From assembly GCF_025698545.1 (NCBI RefSeq), contig NC_068576.1:54844094-54908093 (forward strand): a stretch of DNA of 64,000 nucleotides, written 5' to 3'. This DNA comes from Gossypium raimondii. Its lineage: Eukaryota; Streptophyta; Magnoliopsida; Malvales; Malvaceae. This document shows positions 47,101 to 58,380 of the stretch, one piece after another (the stretch's first letter is position 1; every line of letters starts with the position of its first letter). A model generated the notes under the pieces. It did not search any database, was not told where the DNA came from, and saw only the letters and a list, made by a program, of their open reading frames with translations. A program made the translations under genes and the position numbers.

Positions 47101-48013
47101 CTTTTTCCCCTTCATCAACATTAATTGTTTTTGCATACTAGTTATAACCTTGGTCTGAATCCTCTTTTGTTTTTACATGTTACAAAATCTTGGCCATGAG
47201 TAGTAGCTATTATCCCTCCGTCAGATCCTTGCAATATGGAGAGCCGATTCTGGGTTCTAATCTTTAACATTGTTGATTTCAGGCTAAGAGAATGGATGTT
47301 GTCTGGGGAGAAACGGCTGGTGTAGATGGTCAATTGTGGGTTTTATGTCCAGTACTTTTCCTTATGCAGGTAATATGAGCAAACTTTTGACTAATTGGTA
47401 AGAATGTCTAGATGGGAAATTTTCCATTTTATGTAGTTCTACTAAAAGGGTCTAAAACCTTCAGAAACTGTCCTTATGATTTCCATAAATTAATATGGTT
47501 CAAGTCAACAAATAAGTCGGTATTTTGACTAATAAGTAATCTGTATAACTTATTTGAAGTGGCCATACAACTTTGAGGTGGAGTACGTTCTTGCCTTCTA
47601 TGCATTTCATAAATTGATCAGTTTTGGATCAATCAAACCTTATCATTTTCTTGTGTGCTTGTGAACATAATTTTAGGGTTTCGAGGCATATGTTGGAGTA
47701 CTATTGCTCAAGACAGCATTTTTTTGGGTTGTTCCTGAATGGCAGGTAGGTTCACTTCTCAAAGCTTCTCTCTTCATTCATTTATGCTGTTAAAAAACAC
47801 ATATCAAAATCAGAAAACAAGTAGTACTGCTGTATATATGCTAGAAAATAATGTAATCAGTGGTAGAAAACTGTGGGTTTCGGTAGATAATTTTTTGTGG
47901 CGTACTTTTGGTTGTTATAGCTGTTGGGAACTTTATAAACACGGTACAGACACTCATTGCCAAGTCAAGGTTTAAGGCAAAGATGGAAAAAACAAAGGGC
48001 AAGCAAGAGTTGT
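44177..48013 (+). pseudogene. TMEM120/TMPIT-like membrane protein gene with three in-frame stops
   Basis: Ten exons can be placed: 44177-44407, 44496-44574, 44662-44756, 45063-45180 (end approximate), 45289-45368, 46801-46891, 46963-47070, 47283-47369, 47677-47745 and 47887-48013. They give the plant TMEM120 (TMPIT) protein: an N-terminal coiled coil (SLRQRANSLESSIRRLRSL), then FLKTFLGPINVRASRKDVQL, then membrane helices with IYHHYCAIAMA, ELFLQWAMMQGVAMLLQNRY, RMDVVWGETAGVDGQLW and a basic tail. TMEM120 proteins are multi-pass membrane proteins, with animal members at the nuclear envelope and ER. Three stops interrupt it: TGA at 45132-45134 (normally Gly after WIWD), TAG at 45295-45297 (normally Leu in AWLL) and TAG at 46802-46804 (second Trp of WW-IYHHY). 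Introns and later exons look healthy. It could be a recent pseudogene, a 158-residue truncated product, or have sequence errors. Confidence 0.75.
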
Positions 48014-50763
48014 AGAGGGGGTGTTTGTAATTGTTAGCTCAATCCTAACATAGCGTTTATGATCTCATTTTGTTTCTAATGTTTTACGGTGTCTTGAACA
48101 TGTTTGTTTAAATGAGGCAATGGCCAGTTCACCTTTGTAAATGGAAACGGGCAATGCCTAGAACTCTCACTTAAATTTGCGAAAAGGCAGGAAGGGAATC
48201 TCAAATCTGGGAGCTTCCTGGACCCAAAAATGATGAAGGTCAGTCCATATTTGTTGGCATTTCCTCTTTTTTTTTTTTTCCCTTATTGGGCTTGAAGTTC
48301 TTCACCATTTTGTAACTCTATAAGATATTGCCAAGTCCAAGGATTGGCTTCTGTTTTGGGCACAAATAATTGGCTTGTAATGCAACTAATTTTCATGAGT
48401 TTTGTTAATGAGGATTTTAAGGGCATAAAATAAAACATTGATTATGTGTTAGGACTGGTTCAGAGTTTAGGCTAATGCATACATAAAATTGGTTGAAAAG
48501 TTGTCCAATCAATAAAAAGATAGATAAAAAAATGTGTCCAATGTATAAAATAATGTCATATCGTTATTACAATTTATCAAACCATGAAACAAAAACATTG
48601 CTTTGTATTGTTTTTTATTATTATTAAAAGTTAATGATGAAATTTGAAATTTTAATATTTTATCCTTAATTATCTATATGCTAAAAATAATACCATTAAG
48701 TCAAATCCATACTTTTTATTAACTAAGTACTCTATCTAATTATCAAAATAATATATTTAATAAATTTTAACTAAACAATCCTATTCTATGGAATGAACAG
48801 AGATGACTCACAGATTTTCAACAATTTCGCGATCGGCCTGATTTTCAACAATTCTAATTGTTATTCACATGTTTGGAGTAAAAAAAAAGTGGATTAAATA
48901 TATATATATATTAATGCATAATTTAAATCGTGTTAAATTAATTGGAAATAAGTATAATTACTCGAAAGAGAGAAGCGTGAAGTTTAATTTAATCCGATCT
49001 GTAAAATTGGGTAACTGTAGCAATTACTGGGTACCTTAAAAGGGTGGTGTTAATCATTAACTCACACGTCACTGTTCCATTATTAAATGTTGGATCCCCA
49101 GATTCATCATATGGAGATGAATTATTATTATTACAATAGTATATGGACATCATACATTAATTAATACACAACTGTTTAGAGGTGGGGCAACTTAATCAAC
49201 CCCTTTTGAGTTGTCTTCTACATTTTTCTTTTTGCCAGTACTTCTCTACTGTTTTCTTTTCTATATATTTTTTTGGTCCATAGTTGTTATGAATGTGATG
49301 AATTGACAGACGTGTTTTCGATTATAATTAGGTGCATTTAAATTTTAGGTCTACTTTTTCTTTTATTGTATATGATATTTAAGATCAAATTACCTTGATG
49401 TAAGTTATTTTTGAGATTGTCTTTATTGGTTGATTAAATTAAAGAATAAGTTTAGAAATTTGAAGGTTTTTGTTTGTTGGAGGTTAAATCAATATTATTG
49501 TAGAGCTGGGTTTTAGTTGGTATGCAAATGCAGCTTTTATAATGTATAAGATAAGAGAAAATCATTTAAATAATTAGACATTATGAAACATAATGTTTAG
49601 AGGAGATAAAAGAAAATACATGAGTGGAGATCATAAACATCGATATAAAACTGGTATTAAAATCGACAGGGAAGTGGTGGTGGGTGAAAATTATTATAGA
49701 GGAATAAAATCTGTGAATGTTTTTTTTTTTTGATTGGGTTAATTGAGATTAAGATTTTCCACTTTGGTTTGATTAGTTTATATTAATTAATTATATAAAA
49801 TTTAAATATAGTTACAATTGAACTTTAAAATTTATGGTTTTCATATTCACATATGTACTTATATTTCTAAATTAATTATAAATTGATTTTTTAAAATATA
49901 TAAACTATAAAAATCCAAAAAAAATATTTATTATTTTATCTAAAAATAGATCTTTTATATTTTCTAATTAAATTAATTTTAATTAACCCATAACATCAAC
50001 TCAATTGAAAGATTAAATATTATTGTGTAGACTTATAGAGTTATATTTGTTTTAATTAACTCGTGACAAAGATCGAATCAGTTTAAGGTTTAAGTTAATT
50101 TGAATCAAGTCGGTAGAGTAATATTTAGACTAATTTCAATTGTTATTTTGAAATTGGATTATTTCGATTTGTTTTAAGATTATATTATTTTAGACTTGAG
50201 TGAATTAAATTTTAGCGAGTTAGAATGTAAAATAGAGGTTTTACTTATAATATTAATTATAGGAAAAAAAAAGAAAAAGGAAGAAGGATGGATAGGTATA
50301 ATTGAAGGGTGTGTGTCTTTCATTCATTCACAATCGCATTATAAGGGCAGTAGCGCATTGCACATGCGTCATGTCCTCCCATTGTCCGCTCCCCATGTGC
50401 TCAGTGTTATATTTGCTTTTGATTCTCATTTCCCAATCCCAAATTCAAAAGCTAAGTGAAAGAAGGATAAAATAAAAAGAGAATAAGATATAATTATTTA
50501 GTGGGAGATTTGATGGCTGCATCAATTTATGTCCCCTCCTAACCACATTCTATAATGGTTGAAATCTTAAATTTTGTAAGTATTTAAATTTGAGTAATAC
50601 CATATAAAATCGACGTATGTATAATTTTAGTCTGATTATACATAATTATCGTGAAAAAAAAAATTGTCCACTTTTTTATTTGTCTTTTTGTGCATCGTTT
50701 GGATATTTATACATGTAAATTCTCGATATATAACTGTAAAATATGAATTTAAGAGCGTAAATT
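48014..50763. other. Intergenic, AT-rich
   Basis: 3' flank of the TMEM120-like gene, then AT-rich DNA. No gene with support; the frame at 50196-50459 is low-complexity. No strong repeat structure was seen. Confidence 0.45.
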
Positions 50764-50769
50764 GCAATA

Positions 50770-51270
50770 TATATGGAGTGTGTCTCACATTTTGGTCGAA
50801 ACAGAGTTGATGTCATACCGAGGAAGAGTCGTTATTCCGATGATGCGACCACAATGTCCTAATGAGTCGATAGCGGCGTGGCGACTTGTTCCTTACTCAA
50901 CCGGGTTTCTTCTCCTAGTTAAACTCTGTTACCTTTTCCTAGTCTAACTATAATGATTCGAGGGATGTTTTAGTCATATTTGTACAAGAAATTCAACCTA
51001 TAAATAGGGCTCTTAGCAACCCTAGATAGTTTAGAATAATAACAACAGAATTAGGAGGGTTTGTGAGAATCTCGAGAAAATTTTATATTTCGGAGTTTAG
51101 GGTTTATTTGTTTCTCCAACTTGTACTCCCATTTTCGATTTTTGCCGGTTTAATGAAGTTATCCTTACCCGTGATTTTTTATCTTTTCCGGAAAAAATTT
51201 TCCATATAAATATTTATGTCCAATTTTCTCGATTTTTATTCGTATTCATTATATAATTCGGGTTGGAGTA
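50770..51270 (+). mobile_element. LTR-like fragment with core promoter
   Basis: The order TGTGTCTCACATTTTGGTCG (about 50779), ACCTATAAATAGGGCTC (TATA box, about 50998), AGAATCTCGAG and a T-rich 3' part looks like the U3-R-U5 layout of a plant Copia-type LTR. Borders, a primer site and a target duplication are not visible, so a plain promoter cannot be excluded. Treated as a fossil fragment. Confidence 0.3.
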
Positions 51271-51289
51271 AAGAGTATATTTGCTGGCA

Positions 51290-52200
51290 TTGGCGTCAGC
51301 CCAATGTGTATTCCCCTTCTCTTTTTACCATCACCAACCAAAAAGGCACCCACACCCACATGGAACTACTGTTACGCTGTAGCTTCTATCAATAATCATA
51401 TGATTATTATTATTAATTCATGATATACGTATTCTTATTGGTCACTCACTTAGCACTGCTGGGCCACGCATTTCCATTAATACTATACACATACATATAC
51501 TTGCATGTTAATATTATTTATATATAATAATACTTTCCTTTATAGAAACAGAGGCACATGATAGGATTACTAGTAAGTTGATAAATAAAGATGGAAATTA
51601 AAAAAAAAAAAAGCAAATAAAAAAATGAAAACAAGTGGGAGGGGGGAGTTCGTGGTGGTAGTAAAATTACATGCACATGGTTAGGGGGGGCATATGTTGA
51701 GGTTTTTGGGGGTAGATTAGGGTTTCAAATGGGGTTTTAGTTGGAAAAGGAATTAGGTTTAAATTTAATTTTGGTAAGTGCTAGTTGATCTAAACTTAAA
51801 AAATTAGAATTTTTTAAATTATTTAAAACTTTAATTTATTGAGTTTGATACAAATTAAATAATATTGTTAATTTACCCTAAGTTTTTTTAAATTATAATG
51901 AAACTTGTTTTTATTAGACGAAAAATCTAAATACAAAAATAGAATAAAATAAATGGCAACTAATACCAATAATAAAGAAATTTCCTTTTCCTTTTGAGAT
52001 GTACAGTACAATACTAGACATCGTATTAATATATGTATATATATATGAGTGTGAAAATTACAAATTGGATATAAATATATTTTATTTAAAAATTATATAT
52101 AATAAATAATAAAACGTATGGTTTGAAACTATTTAGTAATAACATCTGGAATATGTACACTATTAAAATAAAAAAATATTATATTAAATTGTTTATTATG
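51290..52200. other. Intergenic, AT-rich
   Basis: No coding or repeat signal strong enough to name. It has poly-A and poly-G runs (51600-51690). Confidence 0.45.
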
Positions 52201-52204
52201 GTAT

Positions 52205-52520
52205 TGTCATCAATCTTGAGGCGGTGCCAAGTTAACTTGTGACGCCAACTCAATCAGATACATTATTAATATAATATATATACAACTTATGTAGGTAATA
52301 AAGTGTGGATAATAAAATTAAAATGTATAAAAACATATAAAAATAGCTTTACTTAAATGGTAAATTTAAGGTTTTATTATAATGTAATTGGCGTGGGTTT
52401 AAATTGTACCTTATGAATATTTTATTAATTTTTTAAAATGAAAATACTATAATATTCTTAAAATATATTACATATTTTAATTACAAAATAACATTCCCAA
52501 AGCTTAGAGCGTGACATCGA
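52205..52520. repeat. Second copy of the ~290-bp tRNA-like repeat
   Basis: TTGTGACGCCAACTCAATCA, AATAAAGTGTGGATAATAAA, ATTAAAATGTATAAAAACAT, then ACTTAAATGGTAAATTTAAG and GGCGTGGGTTTAAATTG, then AAAATGAAAATACTATAATA and GAGCGTGACATCGAC follow the order of the repeat at 11890-12215. The gap between the two GTGAC ends is about 270-290 bp here too. Confidence 0.5.
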
Positions 52521-54366
52521 CTTATGGTTGAAAAAAGAAATTACATAGAAACAAAATAGAATTCAGTTTAAAATGGCAAAGTTAAAAACTTGAAAAATAT
52601 AATATTTTATGTTCAAATTCCATATTTTTTATTATTTTATATAAATATAAATATATAAAAATAAATTTATTTAATCAAGTTGGTATTAGATTAGCTTGTA
52701 ACAATAATTCAACAATGAATTTAATATATGCGAGAATATTTGATGCGTTGTCGATCGAAGTTCCATACACTATCGATGAATAATGACATCACACATCATC
52801 ATTAAATAAAATAAAAAATAATAGAGAATTTATAAATAAATACTAATAACTTTATTTGAACATAATTAAATAGTAATTAATTATAAAAATGTTAAGGCTC
52901 TAGACCCTAAACCCTTATTCAAGATATTGAATATGAAATTTATTAATACTTATTTATAATAGATATATTTAATGTTTAATTATGTTAATTTAATGATATT
53001 ATTCATTGACAATCAAATATTATAGATACGATTGAAATGTATATCTAACGGCTATAAATGACATCTTTTTCTGTTATTATTTGTAATTTCTCTTCAAACG
53101 ACTGGTGAGTGGTGAGCACAGAGCAGCGGCGAGTGGTCCCATTTCCCAAATAATTTATGATTTTCTTTTGGAAAGAATTATTTATGATTACCAAATACCA
53201 ATACAGTTAGTCATGTTTCTTTCAGTTTGTTACGTTTGTCTTTTTAAATTTTTTTTATTTCTGGAAGAGTTTATCATTTCGAGTACCATAATTAATTTTT
53301 CGTATTTTATAAGTTTATTAAGAAAATAAATATTTACCATAAATTTTAAAGTTGTTACTATAACATTAATATCGGATTTGATTTAGGGATTTTTCGATTA
53401 AAAAATAAAAAAAATTAATAAAACGCGAGCATAATATTAGTTGACAGTCACAGTAGCGAAATGACAAGGTGGCGAGGGGCGACCAGTCACTGAATTCCAT
53501 GGTCACGAAGACGAACACTTAATACCTTGACACAGCAAAGACTTTTATGTATAAATTATGGAAGAAAAAAGTGGGAGAAAAAAAGGGATTGATGACGATG
53601 GATGAAAACTACAACCCTTTCTCCTATAAGTAGTAACTATTTAACTGATTCCATCGGTACTTGTTCTGTGAGATTCTCTTTTGAGAAACCAAAAAAGAAA
53701 AAGAAAATCTGAAACTGCTAAAACCTTACCACCTGGATATAAAATTATAAATCAAGAATTTGATAACAAAGGAGAAACAAGTCAGTACAGAGTTGATGGA
53801 AAAAGAAAGAATTTTCTAGGAAACTTTTGAAGGAAACAAACTCATATTCTTACATGAAACTCTTAAATTGAACTAAACAAAGTAAGAGAGAAATGTATAA
53901 AAATATCTTCTTCTTTTTTTTTTAATATCTTTTCTTTCTCTCTATGCTTTGTTTGTGCCTTTTTCTTTTTGGTGGTGTTGCTGGTAATTTACCCAAGCTT
54001 ATTTTGTTTTTGTTCTCGCTGCTCAATTCAATCTCTGATCCCCTTTTTTTCCTTTGAAAACGGGATTTTCCTTATTCACCAACAAATCAATAAATGCAAA
54101 AGCGGAACTGCGTCTCTGCCAATGTCAGCTAATGGGACTGGAGCTAATTTGAAAACAATGAGGAGATTCACGAAGAAGGTGATACTGAATTATTGAAATG
54201 AAATGGTTTGAAAAGAAAGGGTATACGAGGTAAAGGACTGAGAAATGGGGAAAAAGGACACATTTGTTAGGGTATTTTGGTTGAGCTTCTGCATTCGCGG
54301 GGGTACATATGGTACATTTTTTTTTTTTGTTGTGATGGGGTGAACACTGATCACTGCTTGCCATTG
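52521..54366. other. Intergenic / 3' flank of GTL1-like gene
   Basis: AT-rich. A weaker tRNA-like block (AAATGGCAAAGTTAAAAAC, ATGTTCAAATTCC) lies at 52570-52640. 53950-54366 is probably 3' untranslated sequence of the minus-strand gene. Frames here (53105-53329, 53969-54196) are chance. Confidence 0.4.
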
Positions 54367-57300
54367 TTATTGAACCATGGTGAAAAAGGAGGGTGCCCCA
54401 TTCCCTCCCCCATTGGGAGTGTTTGAATTCTGTCTCTGGAATTCTATCTTATAACCCATCTTTCGTTCTTCTTCCAATTCTTCATCATCATCGTCATCGT
54501 TGTCTTCCTCATCGTCATCTTCATCAACCTCCTGATCCATAATATCGCTATCAGGTTCATCGATCCTACCATACCCATCTACCAACAAGGATTGTCCTCG
54601 ATGGTGATGTTGTTGGTGGTGTAACCCTTCCCTCTGCTCCTCCATCAGCTCCCTCACGGTACTTCCTGGCTTCAATACCAACCCAACAATTAATCAATAC
54701 GCATCATACAATGATTGCTAATCAAAATGCAATGATAATTATTAATTAATGAACAATGTGAAGATGAATTTACCTTCTTTGCAGCTCCACCGTATCCTTC
54801 TCCAAAGGGATGACTAGGTAAGCCTTCTTTGCTTGTCACCACATCAGCAGTAGCTCCGCTTTCGTTTTGGGATGGTTGCGGTGCTGCCGTGCTTAGTGTG
54901 GGGTCATGATGCTGCCGTGACGTTTCTTCATCGGGTCTATTATGGTCACTAAAGCTGCCACTGCTAGTCCCACCACCAAGTATTTTCTTACGGTAAAGGG
55001 CATCGAGCTGGTGAAAATAGGGACAAGTTTTGGCATCTTCGGGACGTTTTTTGTTGCTTTCTTTGACCTTTTTGAAGTACTTGTTGATGTTCTCCCACTT
55101 TTCCTTACATCGTTTGGCGCTTCGCTTGTAACCCAACCTGGACATACCAGCAGAGATTTCTTCCCAAAGAGGACCTTTAGGCCCAGCTTCTTGGTACCTG
55201 GATTCAAGCCCACTCCTCAGGTTTATAAGTGCAAGAACTTCAGTTTTAGGCCATCTAGACGAGGCTGGCTCCGCCAAGCTCCCACTCCCACCAATCTCTT
55301 GTGGTGGGACCTGTTGTTCCGGGATTGCCATTACTATTTCTGTAGTAATGGGCTGTTGTTGATGCCTCACAAGTTCCATATGTTGAAGCTGCTGCTGCTG
55401 TTGAACAACCTGTGGCTGCTGTTGTGGTGGTGGTGGTTGATGGTGAGATATATGCGTCTGTTGTTGTTCTTGTTGCTTTTGTTGTGGTAATGTCGGTGTT
55501 TGATGCGATGGTGGAGCAATAGGGACCTCTGGTGGAACAACGGAGACGGTCGGTTGTGTCGGTGGAGGTGGTGGTGGTGCTGCGGGTACAATAACAGTTG
55601 CGGTGGTGGGTAATTGTATGGTCTGGCCAGTAATCTTTTGCAAAAAGGAAACAATAGCAGCATCCCTTGAAGCAGCAATGGCTCGTTCTTGAGCCATGAG
55701 TTCATGTTCACGAGTTAACCTTGCCATCTCTTGTCTTTTCCAAGCTTCTTCTCTTATCGTCCTATCTTGCTCCCTCTTCTCCATGGCTTCTAAAAACCTT
55801 TGTTGCATGGCTTCTTGTTTCTGCATGACTTGTTTCATTAAACCCTCAAAGAACTCCATCATCCTCCTCGTCGAACTACCACCCCCTCCTCTTGACGACG
55901 ACCTTTTACGTTTACGGCTAGTGCCAGCCATGCTTGACGGTTCTCCTCCAACTCCAACTTCATCTTCGTCCTCCTCATCATCGTCAAAGCCTTGAGAGAA
56001 GGTAGAGCTATTAGAAGAGAAGCTAATTCCAAATGGAGCCGCCGTGGTGGCAGCAGGAGGCGCTGGCGCTGGGGCCGTCGCTGGCTCTGGCACTGCTACA
56101 GGTACTGGAGCAAGAGCAGATCCAGGCATGGCTAAGAAAGAGGAAGAAGACATTGGTACAGCTGTTGTAGGTGGAACAATTCTGGCAGCAGAAGAAATAG
56201 GCATTGGGATCCCAACCGAAACAGGAGCCACGTCCAAGCTGGTGGCGGTAACGGCGACAGTAGCAGGAATCACCGGTATTGACACGTTGGCAGGAGCGGC
56301 ACCGGAAGTTGTTTGAAGCGCCTCTAGCTGGCTGAAAAACTTATAACTCTTACCATCTTGACGCCCAGCACGAGTTTCTTTCGTTCGCTTGTAGTATTTG
56401 TGGACGTTCTCGAATTTTTCCCTACACTTTTTAGCACTCCTTTTGTAACCCAGCTCCGCCAGCTTCCTGCAAAACCAGGCCCGTCGTTATTTATTTTTTC
56501 ATATAATTCATCTACTCTCAATGGAACAAGTTATATATATAATATGAAAATGCTCTCACACAGTTACCAACTGACCTCATCTATACTTTCCATAGTAATA
56601 ATCAATGGTAACCTTTATTATTGATTGAAAAAAAAAACCCAAAAAAGAAAAGAAGGAATAAAATTAAAAATGGTTGATGGGGTGAAACGGGAGAGTGTGG
56701 GAGGCCCTTTCTTCCATGGCGACTGATAAGTTTAATAAGTAGAGGGGAAAAAAAAGAATTCCTCTCGGGATTTTCAAAGTGATAAAATAAGATAGGCATT
56801 TAAATCACTTAGATGGGTACAGTAGTAGTAAATAATAAATAAAGGAGAATAAGATGTCTAAAAAAAGGGGGAAAAATGAAAAGATAGGATTGGCTAGAGA
56901 GTAGTTGCAGTGGATCTGGGCCATTTCTTAATTGTAAGAAAGAAGATGCCCCCAACTCGTGATTCGTGATGGAAACAGATAGAAACCATGGGCGTGCGTG
57001 CGTTTGTTTGTTTGGAGTTCAGATTTCAGATTGAGAGAGAAAAAAATAACTATTCCCATTAATATTTCAGTGGGAGCAGCAAGCAATGCTTGTTATGAAT
57101 CTGTGATAATGATTATATGATTTTTATTTGTTGTTGAATTGGAGAAGAAGAAGAAGAAATGATCTATGGGTTTTAGTTAATTCAATTTACCTGGAAACAT
57201 CTTCCCAAAGGGGGCCCTTGACGGTGGCATCACGGAAAGTAGCATCCATATCTGATCTAATCTTGAGGAGAGCAAGAGTCTCTTGACGTGGCCACCGATT

Positions 57301-57573
57301 GCCACTTGCTACACCGGCTCCTCCGCCGCCGCCACTACCATGTCGGTCCCCTAATCCTAATTCGTCTCCACCGCCAACACTTGCTAACCTCATGAACTCA
57401 TCTAAATTCCCAGCTGGTGGTCTACTGCTTATAGGCGACGCCGCTTCCACTAACTGCTCCGACGCCTCGCTTACTGCACCAGTCGTTGGAGGACCAGTCG
57501 TCATCTCACCGTATTGAGATTGCTGCCCTCCTCCTCCTCCTCCACCACCACCACCACCACCTTCCTGCTGCAT
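54367..57573 (-). CDS. GTL1-like: GT-2/GTL1-type trihelix transcription factor
   Basis: Three exons, 57573-57191, 56466-54774 and 54669-54367, join in frame to 792 residues. There are two trihelix (Myb/SANT-like) DNA-binding domains, the mark of the GT-2 clade. The first, about residues 90-170, is split by intron 1 (RWPRQETLALLKIRSDMD, then LWEDVSR/KLAELGYKRSAKKC). The second, about 530-613, begins SSRWPKTEVLALINLRSGLE and contains LGYKRSAKRCKEKWENI. Between them lie a Pro/Ala-rich linker, an acidic stretch, a basic SRKRKRSSSRGGG nuclear signal, an Arg/Glu/Gln coiled coil (about 330-400) and Gln/His/Pro runs. The N-terminus has 12 straight glycines. The tail is strongly acidic (DEDDDEEDNDDDDDEELEEE). 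In Arabidopsis GTL1 represses genes for stomatal density and trichome growth via GT3 boxes; the same role here is inference. Confidence 0.93.
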
Positions 57574-58380
57574 CTCCCCTTCAATAATTTAATTGTGATG
57601 TCGATAAAGCTGAAGAACAATGATCTTTCGATTTAATTTTCTTTGATCAATGGTGTATCAAGATCTTCTTCTCCTCCTCCTCATCAATGGTTAGTACACA
57701 ATTCAGCTGAATTGTATTTCGTCCTTCCCGCACACCGAGAGGGAGGGATCGGTGGTGTTCTTTTTGGGGGTGATGGGTATGTTGAAAAAAAAAACAAAGA
57801 AAATGGAGACTAATAATTGAGAAATTAAACAAAAACAGTAAGTTCGAGAAAGTTTGGTGAAATATGGGTTGATGTTAAATACGATTGAAGAATTCTTTGT
57901 TCTTTTGAAAAATAAATCAAAAGAAAAAGAAAGAAGGAACTGAAAGAGAGAGAGGGAGAAAGAGAAGGACAACTGGAAAGACTGAAAGCCAGAAAGAGAA
58001 TTCCTACGAGTTAGTGCTTAGATTTTTATTGTTTTCTCCATTTCTTTATAAAGTAAAAGCTTTTTTTTTTCCTCTGAGAAAATTAAACAAATAACAGAAG
58101 GGCATAATCATTATCAACAAAAACAGCTGCAGTACCCCTCTGCATAAATTTTACACAGAATAAAGCAAAGGGGATTGAAGGAGAGAGAGAGAGAATTATA
58201 GATAAAAAAATGGATGGAGATTTGAGGATTATGATGATGATGATGATGATGATTAAGAGAGAGGGAGAATAAGATATGAAGAAGAAGAAGAAGAAGAAGA
58301 AGAAGAAGAAAGAAAAGAAAGATGGTGAGATGAAAAAATATGAAATGATAAAACAAAGGCGAGAGCTGTGTTGTCAGCCG
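57574..58380 (-). promoter_or_regulatory. Microsatellite-rich leader/promoter of the trihelix gene
   Basis: On the plus strand there are (GA)n near 57945-57965 and 58177-58193, (ATG)n at about 58229-58252, and (GAA)n at 58276-58311. On the transcribed strand these are CT- and TTC-rich tracts, common in plant 5' leaders and core promoters. Short frames here (57647-58356) are low-complexity. Confidence 0.5.

Noticed and set aside
50762-50947. 61-codon frame near the TATA-bearing repeat
   Set aside because: No family resemblance; lies within the possible LTR-like fragment.
54893-56316. Several long frames on both strands
   Set aside because: Alternative-frame shadows of exon 2 of the trihelix gene, rich in Pro, Leu or Ser because of its CAG/CCA repeats.
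58114-58356. Poly-Leu and poly-His minus-strand frame
   Set aside because: Translation of GAA and ATG microsatellites.
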